DNA of 37,334 bases from Methanocellales archaeon (lineage in GTDB: Archaea; Halobacteriota; UBA148): positions 1 to 37,334 of the forward strand of contig JAAEEL010000020.1 in the NCBI GenBank assembly GCA_013415795.1, written 5' to 3'. Below are positions 24,592 through 32,712 of this stretch, piece by piece. Position 1 is the stretch's first letter. Each line of letters begins with the position of its first letter. Made by a program: the position numbers and the translations under genes. Below the pieces are notes generated by a model, which did no database searches, had not been told where the DNA came from, and saw only the letters and a program-made list of their open reading frames with translations.

Positions 24592-24641
24592 TTATTGATG
24601 CTATCTTGGTTCATGTTCTGAAAAACGGGTCAGAATAGCGG

Positions 24642-24651
24642 AAAATTTATA
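24642..24651 (+). promoter_or_regulatory. TATA box of LSm gene (leaderless)
   Basis: AAAATTTATA centred about 23 bp before the ATG at 24669. Transcription should start at or near that codon, supporting a leaderless mRNA and the ATG at 24669 over the GTG at 24660. Confidence 0.5.
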
Positions 24652-24668
24652 GGTATTAAGTGCACCTA

Positions 24669-24911
24669 ATGTTTAGAGGATTTATTTTGTTTCCGAATGA
24701 TAAAGTTAAAGGATTAGTTGGCTCAAAAGTTCAGATTGAAATGAAAGGCGAAAAATCTACTCTTGAGGGCATATTAGAGATTGCAGATGAATATCTAAAC
24801 CTACACTTGATGAACACCACCGAGATCGTCGATGGGAAAAAAGTGAGAGCGTTAGGATCGGTCTTGGTACGTGGCAACAATATCATTCTTGTAAATCCAG
24901 TCAATGAGTGA
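24669..24911 (+). CDS. Sm-like (LSm) RNA-binding protein
   Basis: 80 residues from the ATG at 24669. Sm1 motif: VGSKVQIEMKGEKSTLEGIL followed by DEYLNLHLMNTTEI. Sm2 motif: ALGSVLVRGNNIILVNP. These define the small beta-barrel that forms heptameric rings binding U-rich RNA. A GTG at 24660 is in frame, but the TATA spacing favours 24669. It is followed 6 nt later by an HTH/Cys-cluster gene and probably shares its transcript. Confidence 0.9.
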   Translation: MFRGFILFPNDKVKGLVGSKVQIEMKGEKSTLEGILEIADEYLNLHLMNTTEIVDGKKVRALGSVLVRGNNIILVNPVNE

Positions 24912-24917
24912 GATGAA

Positions 24918-25322
24918 ATGAAATGCTGGACCGAAGATGAAATCAAGCTGCTTAGAAGGCATGCTTCATCATCAAAAGAGGAATTAATAAAAATTTTCCC
25001 AGACAGATCGTGGGCAAGCATAAAGAAAAAAAGATCGAGGATCACAAAGACGAGAAAACTCCCGAAGTGGTTTTCTTTTGACTTGCTCAAAGACAAATCA
25101 ATAGAAGAGTTGGCCGAGGAGAAGGGGCTAAACACGAGAACCATTCATAGAATTATACAAGCAGGTGGCAGATCGGTAAAGGAATTTAAGAGGTCCCCTT
25201 TTTCAAAATACGAGTTTATGATGGCAGATGATTTGTTCTCCCCATGCGTTGGCTGTACTGGTGGGGAATGCATGCCAGAACATTGTGCTAATTTAGAGGT
25301 ATGGATCCAAAAATTGATATGA
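24918..25322 (+). CDS. HTH (Myb/SANT-like) protein with C-terminal cysteine cluster
   Basis: 134 residues. N-terminus CWTEDEIKLLRRHASSSKEE with FPDRSWASIKKKRSRI resembles a Myb/SANT DNA-binding helix set. A second HTH-like part follows: SIEELAEEKGLNTRTIHRII. The C-terminal third has C-x2-C-x4-C-x4-C (CVGCTGGECMPEHC), able to bind zinc or an Fe-S cluster. Overall basic in the first half. No named family is recognised; a transcription or RNA-linked role is suggested by co-location with LSm (6 nt gap). Confidence 0.7.
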   Translation: MKCWTEDEIKLLRRHASSSKEELIKIFPDRSWASIKKKRSRITKTRKLPKWFSFDLLKDKSIEELAEEKGLNTRTIHRIIQAGGRSVKEFKRSPFSKYEFMMADDLFSPCVGCTGGECMPEHCANLEVWIQKLI

Positions 25323-25445
25323 AGCCTTTATGATGCCAAGTTTTATCGCCTCTTCCGCATCTTCAGCGACTATTAAATCTTACGTCTACCAGTAAAACCC
25401 CTTCTGCCACACACCCAAATTTCTCAGACAGCAGCACATTCAATC
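25302..25445 (-). pseudogene. Possible decayed coding remnant
   Basis: On the minus strand two frames read like one broken protein: LLSEKFGCVAEGVLLVDVR, then after a one-base shift DLIVAEDAEEAIKLGIIKAS, ending with a stop inside the 3' end of the HTH gene's antisense. The protein-like run in each frame suggests a decayed 3' gene fragment. No family is recognised, so this is tentative. Confidence 0.3.
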
Positions 25446-25457
25446 ACATTAGCCTAT

Positions 25458-26516
25458 TTACACATCTACACCCGCATTAAAACTCGAGACTGCCATGGCG
25501 GCATTTTTGAGCAATTTTAGAGCTGCTTCCTGATGAATAAAACCCCCTAGACCACAATCTGGACCTGAGTATTTTATCCTGTTTCCAAATTTCTGATATG
25601 CTATTTCGAGCCTTCTCTTTATTATGTTGACGTTTTCGGTCTCGTCGATCATTTGCAACGCTTTACATGTATCCCTCCATATATCAATTCCAGTCGCATC
25701 CCTATATCCTGCTGCCATAGCATCTATGTCCGTTCTAGCTATTCCAACACGTAAAAACTTATCATATTTGTCCAGATCTTTCTTCGATATCACATCCAGA
25801 CTGCTGGGCGTAGATGCAGATTCCACACCAACGATGTTTATGCCATCCACTCCGTATATTTTCTCGGTCTCCAGTGGAGAGTGAAGATGAATCTGAACGT
25901 CCATTCCTTTCGCTGGATTGGAGACTTTTTCTAGCGCCATCAGCAATTCGTCATCCTCTATTATCAACTGTGGGTCCACTCCAAGACTTGGTTCGTCGAT
26001 AGATATCACCCGCGTCTCAAGATGTTTTTTTCTCAGAATGCCATTTTTCACGAAATTGGACAAGCTTTTTGCCAAACTCTCCAACACGTCAACATGGATC
26101 ACATGGCCATAGCCCCTGATATGCAGTTCGACTGGCCCGGTAATGCAGACCTTTATACCCAATGCTTTGCCCGATGAATCATGATGTTCCTTTGCAACAT
26201 GCTCTATGGCACTGAGTTCGTGGATATTCGCTTTGTCCTCTTTAATCATCAGAGGTTTGTCGACCCAGTTCTTTGGATTTGTTATGGGGTACAAAAACTG
26301 AGAGATCATATTTTGTAATTGAGGATAGGTGAGCACGTCAACTCCAGATAGCATTTTCATCCGCATGACATCTTGCACCAATCGCTCATACTGATCGTGA
26401 TCGTTGATCACCATCTTCCCTATGTCTTGTCTTGTCAAACTCTTTGGAAGTGGAAAACTTCCTATGTCGTCAGATGCGATGAAATCCATTTTTGGGTCAT
26501 CTCCTCTATTCATCAT
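25458..26516 (-). CDS. Core methionine-synthase-like (MetE C-domain/UROD-like) protein
   Basis: 352 residues, a TIM-barrel of the MetE C-terminal type found alone in archaea, where such enzymes take methyl groups from corrinoid proteins to homocysteine. Landmarks: DDIGSFPLPKSLTRQD, ITGPVELHIRGYG, ISIDEPSLGVDPQLI, IHLHSPLETEKI, VGVESAS and YSGPDCGLGGF. Zinc ligands equivalent to His, Glu and the last Cys of MetE are present, but the position of the second ligand (Cys in HxC) is Pro. The start ATG at 26516 overlaps the upstream stop (ATGATGA); a later ATG at 26489 is the alternative. Methionine synthesis is likely but not certain. Confidence 0.75.
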   Translation of the reverse strand: MMNRGDDPKMDFIASDDIGSFPLPKSLTRQDIGKMVINDHDQYERLVQDVMRMKMLSGVDVLTYPQLQNMISQFLYPITNPKNWVDKPLMIKEDKANIHELSAIEHVAKEHHDSSGKALGIKVCITGPVELHIRGYGHVIHVDVLESLAKSLSNFVKNGILRKKHLETRVISIDEPSLGVDPQLIIEDDELLMALEKVSNPAKGMDVQIHLHSPLETEKIYGVDGINIVGVESASTPSSLDVISKKDLDKYDKFLRVGIARTDIDAMAAGYRDATGIDIWRDTCKALQMIDETENVNIIKRRLEIAYQKFGNRIKYSGPDCGLGGFIHQEAALKLLKNAAMAVSSFNAGVDV

Positions 26517-27478
26517 CGAAGATAGATGTGCTTAAAATCTTTGGTGTATATCCAAGGGTCTTCCGTCTCAGCCTCCTTCTTAAGACGGAGGCAGTAGTCT
26601 ACCTTTGCATCACATTCATCTGAAAAGTATATCGCAAGGGCTTCTGGAAATTGCGGTTTCTTGGGCGATCCGTATTCGTTATGTCCATGATGACTTAGAA
26701 TAATGTGTGCCAACTTCAATCTAAGGGTCTCCGGGAAATTTTCAAGCCTGCCTATCCTGTCCAGGACCATCTGCTCCCCAACGACCAGATGCCCCCTCAG
26801 CATTCCCTCTTCAGATATGTCTATGCTTGTTGTTATGGCATACTCTTCTGTTTTACCTATGTCATGGAGAACTGCACCAGTCAAAAGCAAGTCCTTATCC
26901 AACGAGGGGTGAAGTATATATATGGAGTTACATAGCTTGACCACATTCAGCGTATGTTCGAGCAATCCGCCAATATAATTTTGATGCCTATGCATGGATC
27001 CGGGACAATTCTTGAATTTCTCGACGAATTCCCAGTCATCGAAAAAGGAATGTAGAAGAGTCTTCAGGTGTGAATTCTGCACAAAATCGACAATTTCCAG
27101 AAGTTCCCGCATCATCTGACCCATATCTTTGCTAGTTTTCGAGACAAAATCACCCATATCATACTCAGAGGGTTCGCACCTCCGCAAGGTATGGGTTGTG
27201 TCCAGGGCTATCTCCAATCTGTCCCTGAACTCGCTAACTCTGCCCGTGATGTGGATGACATCGTTCGTTTGGAATATACCGTAGATCTCCTTTATCTGCT
27301 CTTCGTTCCTGTCTCCCCAGTATTTTGCCGTGATCTCACCACTGTTATCGCTAACCCTGAACTCAAACCAAAACCCAGAGGCATATTCTCTCGGCGGTTT
27401 TTTGTATTTGATCGCGAAGAGACTGTCCACGTTGTCCCCCACCCTTAGGTCCTTGACGAACTGATTTTTTCTCACCAT
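26513..27478 (-). CDS. OB-fold plus HD-domain nuclease-like protein (YhaM type)
   Basis: 321 residues from the ATG at 27478 (GGTGG about 9 nt upstream); an in-frame GTG at 27499 adds seven residues. The N-terminal OB fold (~residues 12-97) includes FEFRVSDNSGEITAKYWGDR and VIHITGRVSEF. The HD phosphohydrolase domain follows: LLEHTLNVVKLC, GAVLHDIGKTEEY (the HD pair), and HIILSHHGHNEYGSPKKPQF. This order matches the YhaM/CBF1 3'-5' exoribonuclease family. It overlaps the methionine-synthase-like gene by 4 nt. RNA or DNA degradation is the likely role; the substrate is not determined. Confidence 0.87.
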   Translation of the reverse strand: MVRKNQFVKDLRVGDNVDSLFAIKYKKPPREYASGFWFEFRVSDNSGEITAKYWGDRNEEQIKEIYGIFQTNDVIHITGRVSEFRDRLEIALDTTHTLRRCEPSEYDMGDFVSKTSKDMGQMMRELLEIVDFVQNSHLKTLLHSFFDDWEFVEKFKNCPGSMHRHQNYIGGLLEHTLNVVKLCNSIYILHPSLDKDLLLTGAVLHDIGKTEEYAITTSIDISEEGMLRGHLVVGEQMVLDRIGRLENFPETLRLKLAHIILSHHGHNEYGSPKKPQFPEALAIYFSDECDAKVDYCLRLKKEAETEDPWIYTKDFKHIYLR

Positions 27479-27517
27479 ATTTTCTCGCCCACCAGTCACC
27501 TTTCTTTATTCATCTTT

Positions 27518-28126
27518 TCAGACATCATTCTTTTGATTTAGAAATAAACATTCATCACATTTATGCTTGTTACAAAATTCTTTTCCATAGTTGACAATAA
27601 GGGCGTGGAACTCTTTGAACATAGCTATGTCGTTAGGTAATTCATTCTCAAAACGTTCCTGCAACAGATCATAGCCTCCCGATATGCCAAGGCACTTACA
27701 GATGCGAGCCGTATAGGCATCGATGACGAATTTCGGCCTGTCTAGTGCATAGAGAAGTATGCTGTCTGCTGTCTCCTTTCCGATGCCCTTTAGTGAGAGC
27801 AGATCGTTCCTTAGGTTTTCAAGGGGCATCTCAGATGTTGATAAATTTTCAGCAAAATATACCGAAGCAGTCTGTAGTCGTTCTGCCTTTTGCCTGTAGA
27901 ACCCAGTACATTTAACCAGTGACTCCAGTTTTGACCTATCGACCTTGGCGAGGGCATCAGGCTCCAGCAGATTGTGTTCCTTCAGATTGTTAATAGCCAT
28001 TTCCACGTTCTCCCACCTCGTCCGCTGGGTTAGTATGGCACCAACTACCACTTCAAAAGGGGTTTCTGCGGGCCACCATTGCTGTTCTCCCAACTCTTCC
28101 AGAAGTTTGTTGTAGATTTCGATCAT
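27518..28126 (-). CDS. HhH-GPD DNA glycosylase, MagIII-like
   Basis: 202 residues of the endonuclease III superfamily, removing damaged bases. Helix-hairpin-helix SLKGIGKETADSILLYA (~111-127) and catalytic Asp136 in FVIDAYTARI. The lyase Lys of endonuclease III is replaced by Glu118 (GKETA), as in monofunctional 3-methyladenine glycosylases such as Helicobacter MagIII. The C-terminus has C185, C190 and C193 (CNKHKCDEC); a full four-Cys Fe-S loop is not evident unless C143 or C145 helps. It is 39 nt upstream of the OB-HD gene. Alkylated-purine specificity is inferred. Confidence 0.84.
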   Translation of the reverse strand: MIEIYNKLLEELGEQQWWPAETPFEVVVGAILTQRTRWENVEMAINNLKEHNLLEPDALAKVDRSKLESLVKCTGFYRQKAERLQTASVYFAENLSTSEMPLENLRNDLLSLKGIGKETADSILLYALDRPKFVIDAYTARICKCLGISGGYDLLQERFENELPNDIAMFKEFHALIVNYGKEFCNKHKCDECLFLNQKNDV

Positions 28127-28527
28127 TTTTGTCCTACATTATCGATAATTTTCTGTTGAATAAGAGAGACTTTTTATCCTCAGTTGCGAATGAGAGAAGT
28201 TTATCCAAACGATATTCGGCCATCGGATCGTTGATGATTGGATTACTTTTTTGGGATTAGATTATATGACATCTTAGTGTCAATATCGCCGTTTTTGATA
28301 CATCTGTTAATCTCATGATGAAACTGCTTTTAATTTTTTGTATTTGCGCGGCTTTGGACGTTTAGTCTTTATAATTCTTTATAATAGTAGAGTAATTAAT
28401 CAATTAATAGCAGATCGATTTGAATATTTAAAAATTTATGGAATCATTAGGTACTTAGTTTAAGTTTAATTTACATCCCAAGATTTTATCAGATTGGTAA
28501 AAGATGGGTTAAGAGGTTGTCTAAAAA
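28127..28527. other. Gene-free AT-rich spacer, divergent promoters
   Basis: Separates the minus-strand glycosylase from the plus-strand GyrI-like gene. A TATA candidate (AATATTTAAAAATTTAT, about 28423-28439) would serve the plus gene with a roughly 60-nt leader. No ORF, repeat or RNA is convincing. Confidence 0.45.
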
Positions 28528-29007
28528 ATGGAAAACGATTGTGAGTGTCCAATATTGGATAAAAAGGATTGGGACCTTAAGAAACATCATTGGAATGAAA
28601 GAGCCTTCTACAGAATAAAGCATTTCTTGTTTCTTCACATGCCAATTGGCATTGGTAGAGCAATTAAAAAAGGCATGGATAAAATCGAAGAAAGGGGCTA
28701 TACGGTCAAACCACCATACATGATGCTCGATGATGAAACTGGATTCTTTTCTGCAAACATGTTGATTGCAATAGAAGAGATTCCAAAAAATGTTCCTGAT
28801 GTAGAAGTGTGGAGTCCTGCAACCACTTATTCAAAATATTATCACGGTCCTTTCAAGGGTTTGAAAAAAGAGATAACCGAACTCATAGATTTTGTTGAAA
28901 ATAAGGAGAAAAAGAAGCCAGTCAGGATTTACTCATGGGTCACGAATTGTCCAAAATGCTGGGAAAAACACGGCGGACCTAAGACAATAATTTTTGCCAG
29001 AGTTTAA
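28528..29007 (+). CDS. Conserved GyrI-like protein, unknown function
   Basis: 159 residues. Pattern: CECPILDKKDWDLKKHHWNE at the start, HMPIGIGRAIKKGMDKIEE in the middle, YHGPFKGLKKEITELIDFV, and a C-terminal TNCPKCWEKHGGPKTIIFAR. I recall similar archaeal and bacterial proteins annotated as hydrolase or GyrI-like; the alpha/beta layout fits the GyrI small-molecule-binding fold. C5/C7 and the CPKC pair could be redox-active or metal-binding. ATG at 28528; only a weak purine-rich site (AAGAGG) about 9 nt upstream. It stands alone with its own promoter. Confidence 0.65.
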   Translation: MENDCECPILDKKDWDLKKHHWNERAFYRIKHFLFLHMPIGIGRAIKKGMDKIEERGYTVKPPYMMLDDETGFFSANMLIAIEEIPKNVPDVEVWSPATTYSKYYHGPFKGLKKEITELIDFVENKEKKKPVRIYSWVTNCPKCWEKHGGPKTIIFARV

Positions 29008-29127
29008 GATAAGATAAAAAAACATGAAATGAAAATGGGCAAATAACTATAAGAGAATGGATTAGGTTATATCAGATGGACGCGAACTGGAATAGCATAA
29101 AGGCAGGAAGTTAAAGGGGTATAATCA

Positions 29128-29733
29128 GTGAGAATTCTTGGTTATAATACGAGTTTGATAGAGACGTTAATAATAGCCAATGCAGTGATGTTCATTATCA
29201 CATTGATAAATCCGGGTTTAATAATAAATAATCTGGGTCTTCAACCTTCTTTAGCCCTTGAAAGACCGTGGACATTGGTTACATCCATGTTCCTGCATGG
29301 TGGCCTTTGGCACATATTTGCCAACATGTTTACGCTATTTTTCTTTGGCAATTACCTCCAGGGTCTGATTGGTAATAGAGACCTGTTAAAACTATATTTC
29401 GTTGGCGGCACACTCGGGAATATCCTCGTTGTTTTTTTGGCGGCTCCCGACTCGATAGCAGTTGGCGCCTCTGGTGCGATATTCGCGCTCGGAGGTACCC
29501 TATCCGTGTTAAGACCTAACCTCAGGGTATTCATTATTCCCATTCCCATCCCAATACCGCTCTGGATTGCCGTGATTGGCGGTTTCTTAGTACTTTCATT
29601 AATGCCTTTTATTTCATGGCAGGCACACTTGGGAGGGTTGATTGTAGGACTTGTATTTGGCTATTATTTCAAAAAAAATGGCGTTGGACGGGAAGGAGCA
29701 TACAGATTCTACGACTATGAATATAGATATTGA
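29128..29733 (+). CDS. Rhomboid family intramembrane serine protease
   Basis: 201 residues with about six hydrophobic helices. Rhomboid hallmarks: FLHGGLWHIFANMFTLFFFG (H and N of the oxyanion region), catalytic Ser in VGASGAIFALGG, and catalytic His in WQAHLGGLIVG. The loop and helix order matches the minimal six-TM class. GTG start at 29128 with AAAGGGGT 8 nt upstream. The proline-rich PIPIPIPLW segment sits between helices 4 and 5. Substrates unknown; it has no operon partner. Confidence 0.93.
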   Translation: MRILGYNTSLIETLIIANAVMFIITLINPGLIINNLGLQPSLALERPWTLVTSMFLHGGLWHIFANMFTLFFFGNYLQGLIGNRDLLKLYFVGGTLGNILVVFLAAPDSIAVGASGAIFALGGTLSVLRPNLRVFIIPIPIPIPLWIAVIGGFLVLSLMPFISWQAHLGGLIVGLVFGYYFKKNGVGREGAYRFYDYEYRY

Positions 29734-29775
29734 AAAATATCTTGATACTTAATATTTTCAGGAAAGATGTTAATG

Positions 29776-31149
29776 TTATTTTTGGGAGATATATTCATGA
29801 ATCGCTCTGGCGGCTCTCTTTCCTGCCCCCATGGATTCAATAACAGTAGCAGCACCAGAAACAATATCACCGCCAGCAAATACCCCCTCTTTGGACGTCA
29901 TGCCATTCTCGTCGACCAACAAGGTACCCCTCTCAGTAACTTGTAGTCCCTCTGTAGTTCTCGATATCAGTGGATTGGGGCTTTGACCAATGGCTATTAT
30001 CACGGTATCGACGTCAATGGTAAACTCAGAATTTTTTATTATGACGGGCTTTCTTCTACCGGATTCGTCTGGATCTCCCAGCTCCATCCGAACGCATTCA
30101 ATTTTTTTTACCCAACCCTTCTCATCGCCCAAGATTTTCGTCGGTAGGGTTAGAAACTTAAATTTAATTCCCTCTTCCTTGGAGTGCTCTATTTCCTCCT
30201 GCCTGGCAGTCATTTCCTTTTCTGTTCTTCTGTACAGGATGCACACTTCATCAGCCCCCAGTCGTAGAGCTGCTCTTGCAGAGTCCATTGCTACATTACC
30301 ACCACCGATCACCGCCACTTTCTTGCCTTCTCTGATGGGCGTGTCATACTCTGGAAACAAATAAGCGCCCATTAGATTAATTCTTGTCAAAAACTCATTT
30401 GCAGAGTAAACTCCACATAGGTCCTCACCAGGTATATCCATCCAGCGAGGTAAGCCCGCACCGGTTCCTATGAATACAGCATCGAATTCTTCCAGAAGTT
30501 CATCGATACTGATCGTTTTTCCTATAATGACACCAGTTTTAATGGAAACTCCAAATTTTTTTATGTAATCGATTTCCGCTCTAACTATTTCCTTCGGCAA
30601 CCTGAACTCGGGGATGCCATAAACGAGCACCCCACCAGTCGCATGAAGAGCCTCAAAAAGGGTCACCTGGTACCCAAGCTTTGCTAGATCCGCAGAAACG
30701 GTTATTCCTGCCGGACCGGAGCCCACAACTGCCACTTTTTTGCCTGTAGACTTTGGTTTACTTGAAATCTTAAACCCCTTTTGACGATCGTAATCAGCAA
30801 CGAACCTTTCAAGTTTACCTATGGCCACTGGCTCCCCTTTCTTAGCTAATAAACAGAATTTCTCACATTGATTTTCGTGAGGGCAAACGCGTCCACAAAT
30901 AGCTGGCAGTTGGTTTTTATTTCTCACTACTCTGATGGCCTCATCAAAACTGCCATCTTTGATACGCTCGATAAAATCAGGTATGTCAACTTCCACAGGA
31001 CATCCATTTATGCAGCCTGGATCAGCGCAGTGCAAGCATCTTTTGGCTTCAGAAACTGCTTGATCGGCGCTGTAACCCAGAGCCACCTCCTCAAAATTTT
31101 TAATTCTCTTTTCAGGATCTTGCTCCTGCATCGGTATTCTAAGCGTCAT
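29776..31149 (-). CDS. NfnB/GltD-like FAD-dependent oxidoreductase
   Basis: 457 residues. N-terminal ferredoxin-like part with two Cys groups, CLHCADPGCINGCP and ICGRVCPHENQCEKFC. FAD domain VAVVGSGPAGITVSADLAK; NAD(P) domain VAVIGGGNVAMDSARAALRL; C-terminal FAD motif GVFAGGDIVSGAATVIES. This is the glutamate-synthase small-subunit type. It begins 6 nt after an NfnA-like gene, so the two form a transhydrogenase-like pair (NfnAB/SudAB) that could couple ferredoxin, NADH and NADPH. No large glutamate synthase gene lies nearby, which favours that reading. Confidence 0.88.
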   Translation of the reverse strand: MTLRIPMQEQDPEKRIKNFEEVALGYSADQAVSEAKRCLHCADPGCINGCPVEVDIPDFIERIKDGSFDEAIRVVRNKNQLPAICGRVCPHENQCEKFCLLAKKGEPVAIGKLERFVADYDRQKGFKISSKPKSTGKKVAVVGSGPAGITVSADLAKLGYQVTLFEALHATGGVLVYGIPEFRLPKEIVRAEIDYIKKFGVSIKTGVIIGKTISIDELLEEFDAVFIGTGAGLPRWMDIPGEDLCGVYSANEFLTRINLMGAYLFPEYDTPIREGKKVAVIGGGNVAMDSARAALRLGADEVCILYRRTEKEMTARQEEIEHSKEEGIKFKFLTLPTKILGDEKGWVKKIECVRMELGDPDESGRRKPVIIKNSEFTIDVDTVIIAIGQSPNPLISRTTEGLQVTERGTLLVDENGMTSKEGVFAGGDIVSGAATVIESMGAGKRAARAIHEYISQK

Positions 31150-31155
31150 CTTTAA

Positions 31156-31980
31156 CTATCCCAGCACCAAGGCCAACTTTTCTTCTGTTAGGTATCTTTG
31201 CAGTCTAGTCATCAAATGATCAAAGTCAACCCCATGGGCATCAAATTCTGGTCCATCCACACAGGTAAACTTAGTCTCACCATCAACCCTAACCCTACAA
31301 GAGCCACACATTCCCGTTCCGTCCACCATAATTGGATTTAGACTTACTATGGTCCTTATGTTGTGCGGCCTCGTAACATTGGCTACTGCCTTCATCATTA
31401 TAACCGGTCCAACAGCTTCCACAAGATCGATATTTTTTCTTTCATCGATCAGCTTTTGTAGAATGTCTGTAACGAAACCATGATGTCCTTTGGAGCCGTC
31501 ATCCGTCGTTATGTAAAGTTCATCGCTTATTTTCTGCAATTCTTCCTCTAATATTAACAATTCTTTGGTTCTGGCTCCGATGATAGATATGACCTTATTT
31601 CTGGCTTTTGCTAATTCTTTGACCTTAAGATATATGGATGCCGCGCCAACTCCGCCACCGATACAGACAACTCTTCCATATCTTTTGATCTCTATTGGAT
31701 TTCCCAAAGGACCCGCAAAATCCAAGATTTGGTCACCCTCGTTTAGATTTCCCAATCTTTTTGTGGTCTTGCCAACTTCTTGAAATATGATAGTGATAGT
31801 TCCTTTTTGAACATCGAAATCAGCAATGGTTAATGGTATCCGCTCTCCTTTTTCATCTATTCGCAAGATTATAAATTGTCCTGGCTTAGCTTTCTTTGCA
31901 ACCAATGGAGCGAATACTTCAAATAATTTGACGGTTGGAGCTAGCTCTTTTTTGTTAATGATCGTATTTATTTTAGATAT
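31156..31980 (-). CDS. NfnA-like FAD/NAD-binding iron-sulfur protein
   Basis: The sequence from the TTG at 31905 begins VAKKAKPGQFIILRIDEKGE, which is already inside the usual N-terminal domain. Upstream in frame, KINTIINKKELAPTVKLFEV completes the family's first strands. A perfect GGAGGG (31987-31992) lies 7 nt before an ATA codon at 31980, with no ATG, GTG or TTG available, so AUA initiation is the best reading (274 residues). FAD part RIPLTIADFD; NAD part VVCIGGGVGAASIYLK; 2Fe-2S cysteines in GMCGSCRVRV and FTCVDGPEFD. It pairs with the NfnB-like subunit, 6 nt downstream. Confidence 0.85.
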   Translation of the reverse strand: MSKINTIINKKELAPTVKLFEVFAPLVAKKAKPGQFIILRIDEKGERIPLTIADFDVQKGTITIIFQEVGKTTKRLGNLNEGDQILDFAGPLGNPIEIKRYGRVVCIGGGVGAASIYLKVKELAKARNKVISIIGARTKELLILEEELQKISDELYITTDDGSKGHHGFVTDILQKLIDERKNIDLVEAVGPVIMMKAVANVTRPHNIRTIVSLNPIMVDGTGMCGSCRVRVDGETKFTCVDGPEFDAHGVDFDHLMTRLQRYLTEEKLALVLG

Positions 31981-32052
31981 TAACTTCCCTCCTGTTTGTG
32001 CAAAGACCTATCCAAGCAGTGGTATTTTAAGTTATGGTTTGCTTATAACGAT

Positions 32053-32712
32053 ATGATGTTAGAGTCGTTTTACTTGATGATTGGAAAAATAACCGTCTAT
32101 TTCTTCCTAATAGCTGCAGTAACGACCATATTCATAGCAATCTTTGTGATACATTCATTCAGGACTGGTAGTTTTCCTTTCCCAAATGTTGTGCTCTCTG
32201 GAATATTAGTTTTGGAGGGTTCGATCAAGGCACTATTCCGATTGTTTAAGGTAGATGATTCGATAGTAGATGACGTCGTCATTAGATTAAGAAATAAGGT
32301 TTCTTTAAAAAGGTTCAAGGGTCTTCCCTTTGAAAAGAAGTCGATATTTCTGCCCCAGTGTCTTCGCTCAGTGAACTGCCCGGCGAAGCTCTCACCAGAG
32401 GGTATCCAATGCATAAACTGCGGTCGATGTAAAATCGGGGATGCGAAAAAAAAGTTAGAGTCCTCGGGTTATAGGGTTTTCGTCGTCCCTGGATCAAGTT
32501 TCATCAAGCGAATGGTAGAAAAATATAGACCTGAGGCGATCCTGGGTGTTGGGTGCATATCAGAAGTGAAAGATGGTATGGATTTATGTCATAGATTCGG
32601 TGTTCCGGCGGTGGCCATTCCATTGGACACAGATGGTTGTATATCCACTGAGTTAGATTGGGATGTTTTTTATAATACGACAAAAGCAGACAAGATTGCT
32701 AGTGAATCATAA
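32053..32712 (+). CDS. DUF116 membrane protein with Cys-rich motif
   Basis: 219 residues from the ATG at 32053. One N-terminal transmembrane helix (KITVYFFLIAAVTTIFIAIF) with an amphipathic segment, then a cytosolic DUF116 domain: LPQCLRSVNCPAKLSPEGIQ, CINCGRC, VVPGSSFIKRMVEKYRPEAI and GVGCISEVKDGMDLC. The clustered Cys pattern suggests metal or Fe-S binding. An in-frame start at 31996 would overlap the divergent gene's ribosome site and lacks support. It shares a divergent spacer with the NfnAB-like pair. Biochemical role unknown. Confidence 0.85.
   Translation: MMLESFYLMIGKITVYFFLIAAVTTIFIAIFVIHSFRTGSFPFPNVVLSGILVLEGSIKALFRLFKVDDSIVDDVVIRLRNKVSLKRFKGLPFEKKSIFLPQCLRSVNCPAKLSPEGIQCINCGRCKIGDAKKKLESSGYRVFVVPGSSFIKRMVEKYRPEAILGVGCISEVKDGMDLCHRFGVPAVAIPLDTDGCISTELDWDVFYNTTKADKIASES

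Noticed and set aside
31156..31905. NfnA-like gene as an N-terminally truncated pseudogene
   Set aside because: The missing strands are encoded in frame just upstream behind a perfect ribosome site; only the start codon is unusual.
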